Of a DNA stretch of 37,645 bases, positions 31,101-37,645 are shown piece by piece (the first letter of the stretch is position 1; the number at the start of each line of letters is the position of its first letter). The notes beneath the pieces were generated by a model. It was not told the origin of the DNA. It made no database searches and saw only the letters and a program-made list of their open reading frames with translations. The DNA comes from Pseudomonadota bacterium (GTDB lineage: Bacteria; Myxococcota; Polyangia; GCA-2747355; JACKDQ01). The position numbers and the translations under genes are program-made. Location: the NCBI GenBank assembly GCA_030591195.1, contig JAUVBO010000001.1, forward strand, positions 1 to 37,645, read 5' to 3'.

Positions 31101-32177
31101 CGGGTTCTGCACCACCACGGGGTGGACGCCGTCGGCGATGTCGGCCTGGGGCACGGTGATCGTCGCCTTGGTGCAGCTCTCGACGGCCTGCTTCGGATCG
31201 GGGATCTCGGTGCACTCGCTGACCGTCGCCGGGTAGGCGCGGCCGGCGACGATCACCGTCGGGCCCATCTCGCCGAGCTGCAAGAAGCCCTTGCCGGTCA
31301 GCGTGATGGTGTTGTCCTTCTGGGCGGTGCAGATGATCTCGGGCTCGACGAGGTCGAGCTCGGGGGCCGGCACCATCGTCAGCGTCAGCGGCTCGGTGCT
31401 GTGGCAGCCCACCGGCGCCGGGTTTTCCACGCGGATCTCGTAGGTGGTGAAGATCTCGCCCGCCGGCAGCTGGTCCTTGCCGACGGTGACCTGGATCGTA
31501 TTGCAGGTCTCGAGGCCCGCGCTGCCCGGCAGCGCCCGGCAGTCGGCGAGCTGCACCGCGAGCTGCACCGCGTCGCCGCCGCCCTTCGGCGTGGCGGTGA
31601 CCGTGGGCAGCCGGTCACCGACGTGGATGAAGCCCTCGCCGGAGATCACCGCCGTGCCGCCCTGGGGCGAGCAGAGGATGTCGGGGGTGATCGCCTCGGC
31701 CTTCGGCCTCGGCACCGCCAGCAGCGCCTCGGGCCAGAGACCCTCGTGCCCGTTGCGGTTGGTCACGCGCACGCTGTACAGCCCCGGCGCGAGCGACAGC
31801 GCGGGATCGACGGCGAAGGTCATCTCACGCTGGCTCTTCCAGCGCACCTGGCTCTCTTGCGGGTTGGCCGGGTCGTCGGGGATCGTCACCGCCTCGCCCG
31901 CGCTCGCGGCACCCTCGAGATCCTGGGTCCGCAAGAGGTCGATCTGGGGCAGAGCCAGCTCGGGCTCGTCGTCGAGCACCTTCGTCGGCAGGGGCGACAT
32001 CGCGCCACCCCGCACGGTGACCTCGGTGGTCAGCTGCTCGAGGCAGACGGCCTGAGGGTCGAGGCTGGCGCCCTCTCCTTTTTGTGGCGTGGGGCCGTCC
32101 TTGGCGTGGCCGCAGGCGGCCAGCCAGAACAGGGCGCCGAGCCACAACGGTCGCAGCAGAGCACGGGTGCGTCTCAT
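28164..32177 (-). CDS. Giant IPT/TIG and kelch-repeat lipoprotein
   Basis: The 1337-aa protein has a lipobox (WLAAC, Cys22). After a divergent N-terminal region come about seven IPT/TIG immunoglobulin-like repeats, several of the form ITPDILC...VISGEGF, VEPEIIC...LTGKGF and VDPGVVC...IRGSGF, from about 165 to 840. About six kelch blades follow (FVYAIGGDDGS, CVYLAGGASAG, HLYVMGGHDGS, YLYAGGGVAANG, FLYVFGGNKAK, FFYILGGQTT). They are interrupted near 1000-1070 by a fibronectin-III-like segment (VTVHWSQVPGAAGYRVYRS). The architecture fits a long surface adhesin or polymer-binding protein. The ATG follows GAGG. First gene of a three-gene operon with a good promoter at 32224-32252. Confidence 0.88.
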   Translation of the reverse strand: MRRTRALLRPLWLGALFWLAACGHAKDGPTPQKGEGASLDPQAVCLEQLTTEVTVRGGAMSPLPTKVLDDEPELALPQIDLLRTQDLEGAASAGEAVTIPDDPANPQESQVRWKSQREMTFAVDPALSLAPGLYSVRVTNRNGHEGLWPEALLAVPRPKAEAITPDILCSPQGGTAVISGEGFIHVGDRLPTVTATPKGGGDAVQLAVQLADCRALPGSAGLETCNTIQVTVGKDQLPAGEIFTTYEIRVENPAPVGCHSTEPLTLTMVPAPELDLVEPEIICTAQKDNTITLTGKGFLQLGEMGPTVIVAGRAYPATVSECTEIPDPKQAVESCTKATITVPQADIADGVHPVVVQNPAPADCVSSERVNLAVVPPPKITAVDPGVVCDVSDESTVVIRGSGFLTIGDGSGARLPEVRINGETFVPVASDCRAITGLVATVETCATLTVKVPKGTLAIGEHDVSVTNPPPADCSSDATFKLEVVEPPTVTAVVPTKLCEGGGTLAVSGSGFHPGITVSLAGTAASVVTVTSNDQLSATFGALPFPAGSGPYDLTVSYSAECAATKTAAVTIVPGPQLFFADPPVVYNGIETQITLYGSGFSGAPTFLGIRAAGSSDAPTSLTYVYDPAKPNRLQAVVPQGTAAGDYDVILHDQTSCDAVLAGGLKVVDQVTLKLTAVVPPFGHTGATTGVTVFADPAVGGGFAPGPRLYLNPTTASQASPVEAVAFVDAGRVTALVPEGLAVDKYDLIAVNPDGGVGLLAGGFEVTALPPPVPEVITPGSIADDSAAAVKVSGHDFRSPTATIRCRDKNTGAETEQTVTVASSTATEVNLTVDATAFNNGAVCIVRITNDDGTYGELPGLVITNPAQNLSTFNKGPDLATARRALAAVAARATSAARFVYAIGGDDGSPQGALDTVEVATVDIFGAPAAFFTQQNRLQQPRSLTTAAVVGRCVYLAGGASAGAVLGSVERACVLDPAERPRIVDLDLLASTSAGLDQGLWYYQVAAVMPAAHPSNPGGETLPSEPFPVLLPALSGRKVVVTVHWSQVPGAAGYRVYRSPAAGAAINELQLLATIDSGATTSHEDSGGAAQGKGPLRLGATSVWHKVAELATARQGAGVAVAPDPGDSSGSQHHLYVMGGHDGSQALDSGERLAITIQADGSQTVGAPVAAGQPLSQARWQLGLFSVGNDNASFVTPPTHYLYAGGGVAANGTTMENAMEAYEIQPGGALGAPLSVSMMQPARAGYGYAPANNFLYVFGGNKAKPDTTVTSVKLCDAAGTNCAGDPPPTLDNWNNASAKMIEGRYLMGSALQSGFFYILGGQTTLAAASATTEYSNW

Positions 32178-32223
32178 CGAAATCCTCGCTTCTCAGGGCA
32201 CCAAGTTGTGGGGGTCGCTAGCG

Positions 32224-32252
32224 ATTCTAGACCGCGACCAAGAACAGCGCAA
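32224..32252 (-). promoter_or_regulatory. Sigma70-like promoter of the kelch operon
   Basis: On the minus strand TTGCGC (32252-32247) and TAGAAT (32229-32224) are separated by 17 nt. The matches to consensus are 4 of 6 and 5 of 6. The kelch ATG is 46 nt downstream of the -10 box. Confidence 0.5.
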
Positions 32253-32368
32253 TCCGGTTCCTGATCCACTGCCCGTGACGCCTCCGACCCGGTGGCGCGC
32301 TACCAGAAGCCGCGTCGGTGGCCAGCACCCAGAGCTCACGCGACGGACAGTGCTAGAGTGCGAGACCT

Positions 32369-34000
32369 ATGATTCGCCTCGACAAGGTCTCCGCGCGCTA
32401 CGGCCGACAGATCCTGCTGATCGACGCGTCCCTGGCGGTCTTCGCCGACGAGCGGGTCGGTCTGGTCGGCGCCAACGGGTCGGGAAAATCGACCATCTTC
32501 CGGCTGCTCGTTGGTCAGGAGCAGCCTGACGGCGGACAGGTGTCCCGCGACCGGGGTGTGGTCATCGGCTACTTCAGCCAGGACGTCGGCGAGCTGCAGG
32601 GCCGCACGGTTATCGAAGAGACGATCGCCGGAGCCGGCGAAGTCGCCGAGATCGGACGGCAGCTGCACGAGCTCGAGCAGGCGATGGCCGACCCCGGGCG
32701 CGCCGACGAGATGGAGCCCCTGATCGAGAGCTACGGCGAGCTGCAGGAACGCTTCGAGACGCTGGACGGCTACTCGCTCGACGCGCGTGCGCGCGCGATC
32801 CTCGCCGGGCTGGGCTTTCGACCGGAGTCTGTCGACGCCGACACCGGGGAGCTGTCCGGCGGCTGGAAAATGCGGCTGGCGCTCGCGCGAATCCTCCTGA
32901 TGCGTCCTGACGCGCTGTTGCTCGACGAGCCGACCAATCACCTGGACATCGAGTCGATCATCTGGCTCGAGCAGTTTCTGCGCAGCTTCAGCGGAGCGCT
33001 GATCATCTGCTCGCATGATCGCGCCTTCCTCAACCGCGTGGTGACCCGGATCGTCGAGATCGACGCGGGGGAGCTGCGGACGTTCTCCGGCGACTACGAC
33101 TTCTACGAAGCGCAGCGTGACCTGCTCGAGACCCAGGTCGAGGCACAGGCCGCACGCCAGCAGGCGATGCTCGCCAAGGAGCACGCCTTCATCGAGCGCT
33201 TCAAGGCCCGCGCGAGCCACGCGGCGCAGGTTCAGTCGCGGCAGAAGAAGATCGCCAAGATCGATCTCGTCGAGCCGCGGAAGCGGCGCAAGCTGCCGCG
33301 CTTCGACTTTCGACCACCGCCGCGCTCGGGAGACGAGGTCGTCAAGCTCGAGGCCGTGGACAAGGGCTACGGTGACCAGCAGATCTATCGCGGCTTCGAC
33401 CTGCTCGTACGCCGCCGCGAGCGCTGGTGTGTGATGGGCATCAACGGCGCCGGCAAGTCGACCCTGCTGAAGCTGGCCGCGGGCGCGATCAAGCCCGACG
33501 CGGGCAGCGTCACGATTGGCGCGAGCGTCAAGCTGGGCTACTTCGCCCAGCACACGATGGAGCAGCTCGATCCAGCGCTGACCGTCACCGAGACGCTGCG
33601 GCACGCCTTTCCGACGGCGAGGCTCGGCGGGTTGCTCTCGCTGGCCGGGGCCTTTGGCTTCTCGGGCGACGAGGTGGACAAGACCTGCCGGGTACTGTCC
33701 GGCGGCGAGAAGGCGCGGCTCGTCATTGCGCGGATGCTGTATGACCCGCCCAACTTGCTCGTGCTCGACGAGCCGACCAACCACCTGGACATCGCGACCA
33801 AGGAGATGCTGGTCGCCTCGCTGGCGTCGTTCGAGGGCACGATGCTGTTCGTGTCGCACGACCGGGTTTTTCTCGCGGCGCTGTCCAACCGCGTGCTCGA
33901 GCTCGAGGCTGGCGGCGCCCGGGAGTACAGCGGCGGCTACCTCGAGTACGTGCGGCGCTCGGGTCGCGAGGCGCCGGGCGTGGCCGCTTCGTCGCCGTGA
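32369..34000 (+). CDS. ABC-F family ATPase
   Basis: The 543-aa soluble protein has two complete ABC nucleotide-binding domains and no membrane segments. Walker A motifs are GANGSGKST (34-42) and GINGAGKST; signatures are LSGGWKMR and LSGGEKAR; DEPTNHLD occurs twice. Between the domains is the linker (about 235-320; helical, Arg/Gln/Lys-rich) that in ABC-F proteins reaches into the ribosomal E site. The family regulates translation, rescues ribosomes or protects them from antibiotics. The short C-terminus argues against a Uup-type DNA-binding tail. Subtype unresolved. The start is the ATG 9 nt after a TAGAGT motif; no clear ribosome site is seen. Confidence 0.93.
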   Translation: MIRLDKVSARYGRQILLIDASLAVFADERVGLVGANGSGKSTIFRLLVGQEQPDGGQVSRDRGVVIGYFSQDVGELQGRTVIEETIAGAGEVAEIGRQLHELEQAMADPGRADEMEPLIESYGELQERFETLDGYSLDARARAILAGLGFRPESVDADTGELSGGWKMRLALARILLMRPDALLLDEPTNHLDIESIIWLEQFLRSFSGALIICSHDRAFLNRVVTRIVEIDAGELRTFSGDYDFYEAQRDLLETQVEAQAARQQAMLAKEHAFIERFKARASHAAQVQSRQKKIAKIDLVEPRKRRKLPRFDFRPPPRSGDEVVKLEAVDKGYGDQQIYRGFDLLVRRRERWCVMGINGAGKSTLLKLAAGAIKPDAGSVTIGASVKLGYFAQHTMEQLDPALTVTETLRHAFPTARLGGLLSLAGAFGFSGDEVDKTCRVLSGGEKARLVIARMLYDPPNLLVLDEPTNHLDIATKEMLVASLASFEGTMLFVSHDRVFLAALSNRVLELEAGGAREYSGGYLEYVRRSGREAPGVAASSP

Positions 34001-34051
34001 TCGCTGCTGCGGCAGCCGTTGGGCTTTGCCGGCGGTGACGCGCCTCGAGCG

Positions 34052-34387
34052 CTAGCGACGACGCTTGCGCTTCGCCCGCTGCGGCTTCTTCTTCTTGCCG
34101 CCGAGCCGGAAGGTCGCGCTGTGTTTCTTGCCGCGATCGCGGACGCCTCGACAGAGCCTGGCGCTGGTGTAGCTGATCGCCCGCCCCACGCAGCGGCCGC
34201 GGCCACGGTACCAGGACCTGCCGTAGATGCGCCTCTGGCGCTGCTCCGCGGCGAGGCAACCGCCGGGCGAGAAGTTGTCGCTGGGCTTCGCCAGCAGCCC
34301 AAGCTGGTCGCAGACCTCCTGCGGCGACTTGCCGCAACCACCGACGATGAGCGCCGCCCCGAGCAGACAGACCATCGATCTTCGCAT
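34052..34387 (-). CDS. Small lipoprotein with basic C-terminal tail
   Basis: The 111-aa protein has a lipobox-like end of signal (AALIVGGC, Cys18) and then a short Cys-containing domain (VCDQLGLLAKPSDNFSPGGC, RCVGRAISYTSARLC). The last 30 residues are strongly basic (KKKKPQRAKRKRRR). Four cysteines follow the lipid Cys and could form disulphides. No family is recognised. The tail might bind nucleic acid, lipopolysaccharide or a ribosome surface. The ribosome site is weak. It is convergent with the ABC-F gene. Confidence 0.62.
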   Translation of the reverse strand: MRRSMVCLLGAALIVGGCGKSPQEVCDQLGLLAKPSDNFSPGGCLAAEQRQRRIYGRSWYRGRGRCVGRAISYTSARLCRGVRDRGKKHSATFRLGGKKKKPQRAKRKRRR

Positions 34388-34545
34388 CCATCGAAGGTAC
34401 CCCCAGACCCTCGAGCGGGTACAGAGCTCTGCAGCGACCGAGCGCGCGCCTCGTCCACTCGGTCACGAGCTGGCTCTTCCCTTTACCAGCTCGAGCTGGA
34501 TAAGATCCTTGGCGGCTCGCAGGCGGGACAAGGTAAGCGCAGCAG

Positions 34546-34998
34546 ATGTCGAACAAACGATGGGAATGGCTCGAGGGCATTCGACCGCAGACGCCGGTGC
34601 AGTGGGCGGTGACCGAGATGGCCAAGATCCTCCGGGAGGAGCTGTCCGACTGGCCGCCCGAGCTCGCCTGGACCGACCCCGCCGCCGAGGAGCGCCATCA
34701 CGAGCTGTTTACGGCTGACGCACGAGCGCCCTCCTACGCGGCGCTCGATCAGGCGATCACGCGGACGGGCTGGGACCTGGCCCGCGACCATCAGGCCCTC
34801 GAGCACTACCGACGCAACAACCTACTCGAGCGAGCCTGTCCCGAGCCGTACGATCGCCTCGCCAGCGCCTTCATCGAGAGCTATCTCACCGAGGCGCTGC
34901 TCGAGTTGATCGAGCGCACGGCAAACCGCGTGAAGCGACGGGACGCGATCTCCTGCCTCGATCAGCTCTCGCGGCTGCTGCGCAGCACCCGCAACTAG
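34546..34998 (+). CDS. Unknown 150-aa soluble helical protein
   Basis: The protein has no signal peptide. It is mainly helical with Trp-rich early segments (MSNKRWEWLEGIRPQTPVQW) and a C-terminal helix pair (YLTEALLELIERTANRVKRR, LDQLSRLLRS). No domain is recognised. The ATG is preceded by AAGGTAAG about 8 nt upstream. It lies 158 nt downstream of and divergent from the small lipoprotein gene. The intact length, codon pattern and start signal support a real gene. Confidence 0.6.
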   Translation: MSNKRWEWLEGIRPQTPVQWAVTEMAKILREELSDWPPELAWTDPAAEERHHELFTADARAPSYAALDQAITRTGWDLARDHQALEHYRRNNLLERACPEPYDRLASAFIESYLTEALLELIERTANRVKRRDAISCLDQLSRLLRSTRN

Positions 34999-35054
34999 AC
35001 CGGGGGTCGGACCCTCGCTGCCCGACGCCGGCTCGCCGCGCAGCGCCGCCTGAG

Positions 35055-35098
35055 CTACTGGACCATCTAGGCCTACTGGACCGTCTGGCCTACTGGAC
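35055..35098. repeat. 17-18-bp tandem repeats at the 3' end of the VWA lipoprotein gene
   Basis: The minus-strand block GTCCAGTAG, which is the last two codons and stop of the neighbouring gene, recurs twice downstream with 8-9 nt between copies (starts on the plus strand at 35055, 35073 and 35090). It looks like a tandem duplication of the gene's end. Confidence 0.8.
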
Positions 35099-36322
35099 AG
35101 GGGGGACGCAGCAGCCCTGCAAGCAGCTGTACCCCGCCGAGCAGTGCGTCGCGGCGCTGCACTGCAGCTCGGCGGCGCAGCGGCCCATGGCCCCGCCGTC
35201 GCTGCGGCGCAGGCAGGAGAAGTCGACCTTGACCTCGTCGACGCGGTTGGCCTCGAGCTCGGCGCAGGCCGTGCCATGGAAGGTGAGCTGGCCGCTGTTC
35301 GGATCGAGCTCCCAGCCGTCTTGCCGGGTGGGATCCCGCCCGATCTCGTTGCCGTCGAAGTGGACCCGAACCTGGTCCAGGTCCGCGGGAAGCTGGTCGA
35401 GCTGGTGGTGGCAGTGGCCCTTGGACCGGCTGGCAATCTTGGCCAGCGCCTGCTCGAGGCTCGACTGATCGTCGGCCCGGTAGAACTTCCGCTCGGTGCC
35501 CGCTGCCGGGACGCCGCCGGCCTTGGCGAAGATCTCCAGCTGGTCGGGGTCGACCTTGTTGCCGAAGCCCAGGACGAAGGTCTTGACGCCCCGGCTGGCG
35601 AGCTCCTTGATCAGCTTCTTGGTCCCGGCGTCGCCGCCGGCTGCCTCGCAGCCGTACTGGTAGCCGTCGGTGATCAGCAGCACGAAACTCTCCCGGTCAG
35701 CGTCCTTGAGGGCCGCGGCCTTGGTGGCCTGCTTCACCGCCGTGTCGATGTTGGTCACGCAGGGGCCACTGGGGTAGTTGGGGCTCTCCTTGGCGAGGGC
35801 CGCCTGGAGCAGGCCGCCGATCTGGTCTTCGCGGTCGGCGGCCGGGGGCACGGCGATCGCTCCCTGGGCACACTTGCCGCGGTCCTTGTCGGGGAACATC
35901 GAGAGGCCGAACCGGATCGCCCCATGGTGGGCGTGCAGCATCCAGCCGAGGGCGTCGACCGACGTCCGCCACTTGCTGCGGCCGGCCACCTTGTGCGCCA
36001 TCGAGCACGAACGGTCGAGCAGCACCAGCAGGTTGGGTGACGGGAGCTTGGTCGCGAGGGACTGTCCGCCACAGGCGCTGGCGACGACGCAGCTCGCCGT
36101 CAGCAGGTCGCAGGTCTCGCCCGGGGGGCAGTCGCCATCGGCCGCGCAGGTTCCCGGGTCGATGCAGACGCCAGCCTGGCTGCAGACCTGGGCGCCCGGA
36201 CAGTCGCAGTCGCTCGGCGGGGGCTGCTCGAGCTGCCCGCCGCAGGCCAAAAAGAACGTCGAGAGCGCGACCATTCGCAGGCTGCCAACGGGTGAGTGAG
36301 CACGCTTTTGGTGTTTGGTCAT
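35090..36322 (-). CDS. Cys-rich VWA-domain lipoprotein
   Basis: The 410-aa protein has a lipoprotein-type signal (STFFLAC, Cys27). A Cys-rich module follows (CDCPGAQVCSQAGVC, CAADGDCPPGETC). A von Willebrand A domain runs from about 95 to 300 with the metal motif DRSCS at 103-107 and LITDGYQYGC. The C-terminal part has another beta-rich region and a second Cys-rich module (CSAATHCSAGYSCLQGCC). Proteins of this design are surface-exposed and bind ligands via the VWA metal site. No strong ribosome site precedes the ATG; an inner Met at residue 17 is an alternative start. The tail is flanked by tandem repeats. Ligand unknown. Confidence 0.85.
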   Translation of the reverse strand: MTKHQKRAHSPVGSLRMVALSTFFLACGGQLEQPPPSDCDCPGAQVCSQAGVCIDPGTCAADGDCPPGETCDLLTASCVVASACGGQSLATKLPSPNLLVLLDRSCSMAHKVAGRSKWRTSVDALGWMLHAHHGAIRFGLSMFPDKDRGKCAQGAIAVPPAADREDQIGGLLQAALAKESPNYPSGPCVTNIDTAVKQATKAAALKDADRESFVLLITDGYQYGCEAAGGDAGTKKLIKELASRGVKTFVLGFGNKVDPDQLEIFAKAGGVPAAGTERKFYRADDQSSLEQALAKIASRSKGHCHHQLDQLPADLDQVRVHFDGNEIGRDPTRQDGWELDPNSGQLTFHGTACAELEANRVDEVKVDFSCLRRSDGGAMGRCAAELQCSAATHCSAGYSCLQGCCVPPVQ

Positions 36323-36553
36323 GACGAGCGGTCAACGCAAGATCGATGCCGCCGAAAATTCCGCCCAATTGAGCCAATGCCGGGGATCGCAGCACCCAAT
36401 TCCGGCAGGTTGCGCACCTGTGCTCGCGGAGGTGGATCGGGCGGGGAGGCTCTGGCGCCCCCTGATCCTGCTGGCGGCTTGCGTCGAGCACGACGAGGGC
36501 AGCTACTCGACAAGGATGGAACAAAGATGAAACAAGGGTGGAATGTCGGAAAG

Positions 36554-36583
36554 TTGCGACCCAGAAGGCTCTGGTAGTATAAT
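36554..36583 (+). promoter_or_regulatory. Sigma70-like promoter of the PilZ gene
   Basis: TTGCGA (36554-36559) and TATAAT (36578-36583) are 18 nt apart; the -10 is a perfect consensus. It lies in the 332-bp region between the VWA lipoprotein start and the PilZ gene, which otherwise shows no coding signal. Confidence 0.6.
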
Positions 36584-36601
36584 ATCCTACCTGTGGGATA
36601 T
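36582..36601. promoter_or_regulatory. Near-palindrome overlapping the -10 box
   Basis: ATATCCTACCTGTGGGATAT has perfect 6-bp ends (ATATCC/GGATAT) and 16 of 20 positions symmetric. It overlaps the end of TATAAT and the likely transcription start, where a repressor would block initiation. Confidence 0.4.
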
Positions 36602-36654
36602 TTCCGTACTTACAGCTAGCAACGAAGATCGAACGAATTCAAGGGAGGAGCCCA

Positions 36655-37029
36655 GTGCAGCTGCATCGTCGGAGTCATCAGCGAATTCCAGTTCGCCTGT
36701 TCATCGACCAGTTCAGCGGACAGGAACACTGGATTGGACTGTCCTTCAACCTCGGAGCAGGGGGAATGTATCTCTGCCAGAGGCCTCAACCGATTCCCAA
36801 TCAGATGGGGATCGAGCTCGACCTTCCTGGTCTTGATGACAGCATCTGGGCCAAGGCCGAGGTGCGATCTGTCGGGAGCCAGGGCGGCTTCATGGGCATC
36901 GGTCTGGCCTTCACTGCCATGGCCAACAGGCACCAGCGCCTACTTCAGGACTGGGTGGGTGCGGCCAGGACCCAGCTCCGAACGGACGGGATCGAGCGAC
37001 GAGCGACGATTCGGCGACTGGCTGCCTGA
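36655..37029 (+). CDS. PilZ-domain protein (predicted c-di-GMP binding)
   Basis: The 124-aa protein is one PilZ barrel. The RxxxR motif is Arg6-Arg10 (RRSHQR). The second motif, normally [DN]xSxxG, reads NLGAGG (32-37), with Gly in place of Ser. The arginines and Asn are kept, so c-di-GMP binding is likely but could be weaker. Family members relay c-di-GMP signals to motility, adhesion or secretion. The GTG start is fixed by an AAGGGAGGAG ribosome site. The gene has its own promoter and a possible operator and seems monocistronic. Target unknown. Confidence 0.88.
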   Translation: MQLHRRSHQRIPVRLFIDQFSGQEHWIGLSFNLGAGGMYLCQRPQPIPNQMGIELDLPGLDDSIWAKAEVRSVGSQGGFMGIGLAFTAMANRHQRLLQDWVGAARTQLRTDGIERRATIRRLAA

Positions 37030-37063
37030 TTGAAATAGCCACGACCCGTCGGCCCGCCGTCTG

Positions 37064-37645
37064 TTAGCCGCTCGGGCTCTCCTCGCTCTCCTGGGCCTGC
37101 TGGGCGGCGCGGCTCCTCACCCGCTCGGCCCGGCTGCCGAGCAGCTCGCGCACGCGGGGCAGGACGTCGAAGATCGTCTCGGGGACGTGGCCCGGCGGCG
37201 GCGGCGGGAACTCGAGCTCCACCAGGTGCGAGATCACCGGCAGCTCCGCTCGCATGTAGACCTCGGCGTAGCACTTGGGGATCGGGCGCACGTCGTGGCC
37301 GTCTCTCGAGAGCATGTACTCGTCGCGCAGGCAGCCGGCCTGCAGCAGCTTGCGATCGCCGAAGGACCACCAGCCCGCTTCGTGCTGGTGGCCCACCAGG
37401 TAGAGCAGGTAGCGGTCCTCGGTCCGCATCCGCTCGAGGAAGTGCGAGTCCATCGTGACGTCGACGTCTCGGGAGACGACCCGGGAGAGGACCTCCCTGA
37501 CGATCGACCAGCTGATCTTCTTCGTCGGATCGCCGACGAAGATCCCCCTCCAGTGGTCCCGGGTCCAGTAGCGCCACATCCTGCTCAGCATCAGCTCGCG
37601 CAGCTCCGGCATCAGCTGAAACGGGTAGCCCCGCGGCTTGAGCCG
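37064..37645 (-). CDS. Unknown protein, N-terminus beyond the window
   Basis: At least 194 codons are open from the right edge (RLKPRGYPFQL...) to the TAA at 37064. The Met at 37612 is unlikely to be the start since the frame continues with protein-like sequence. The visible part is alpha/beta with Trp and Tyr-rich segments (MWRYWTRDHWRGIF, YLLYLVGHQHEAGWWSFGDR), a poly-Pro turn (FPPPPPGHVPETIF) and a charged tail. No family is recognised. It ends convergent with the PilZ gene 34 nt away. Confidence 0.65.
   Translation of the reverse strand, partial: RLKPRGYPFQLMPELRELMLSRMWRYWTRDHWRGIFVGDPTKKISWSIVREVLSRVVSRDVDVTMDSHFLERMRTEDRYLLYLVGHQHEAGWWSFGDRKLLQAGCLRDEYMLSRDGHDVRPIPKCYAEVYMRAELPVISHLVELEFPPPPPGHVPETIFDVLPRVRELLGSRAERVRSRAAQQAQESEESPSG

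Overview
The window is GC-rich and dense with lipoproteins. It carries MglA-type sequence, Cys-rich modules, Asp-rich MopE-like motifs (DNDGDGD), kelch/IPT surface proteins, a VWA lipoprotein style and a PilZ protein. Together these suggest a Myxococcota or related deltaproteobacterial-lineage chromosome, probably not a model strain. This is inferred from protein style only; no rRNA, tRNA, CRISPR array or insertion sequence was seen. A glycyl radical enzyme implies that at least part of the metabolism is anaerobic.

Left part (1-8800). A truncated glutathione S-transferase gene diverges from a VWA lipoprotein gene. A protein with a C-terminal Tudor-like domain diverges from an NhaC-type antiporter. 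The antiporter is followed by a decayed C-terminal scrap of an MttB-family methyltransferase and a DUF6929-like propeller protein. Next comes a co-directional run: an outer-membrane-barrel-like protein, a signal-peptide-bearing MglA homologue that has lost its GTP-binding motifs, and a standalone NFACT-R domain protein whose start overlaps the MglA-like stop. A DUF1566 lipoprotein ends this part.

Centre (8785-14800). A FadR-type GntR regulator, with a repeated TGGTC/GACCA operator overlapping its promoter, is followed after 4 nt by a 1091-codon gene. That gene fuses a complete radical-SAM glycyl-radical activase to a complete glycyl radical enzyme in one polypeptide, the most unusual metabolic feature here. 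Downstream on the minus strand are a small Cys-rich exported protein and an exported protein-kinase-like protein. The end of the kinase gene is duplicated (91 bp, 5 mismatches) exactly up to the stop codon of the Cys-rich gene.

Middle right (14800-24000). An exported BNR/Asp-box propeller protein is followed by an exported ComEC-like metallo-beta-lactamase protein with a hexapeptide-repeat tail. An inverted, frameshifted remnant of the same family's C-terminus lies between them. Then come a FabY-type beta-ketoacyl synthase, a small lipoprotein, a decayed antitoxin-like fragment and a PD40 propeller lipoprotein.

Right part (24000-37645). This holds an M4-type metallopeptidase lipoprotein with thrombospondin-type-3 repeats and a small unknown protein. 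A three-gene minus-strand operon encodes a giant IPT/kelch lipoprotein, a beta-barrel and an Asp-repeat lipoprotein. The rest is an ABC-F ATPase, two small unknown proteins, a Cys-rich VWA lipoprotein, a PilZ protein with a good sigma70-like promoter, and a truncated unknown gene. Many products are predicted to be exported, so much of the window looks like envelope or surface biology.
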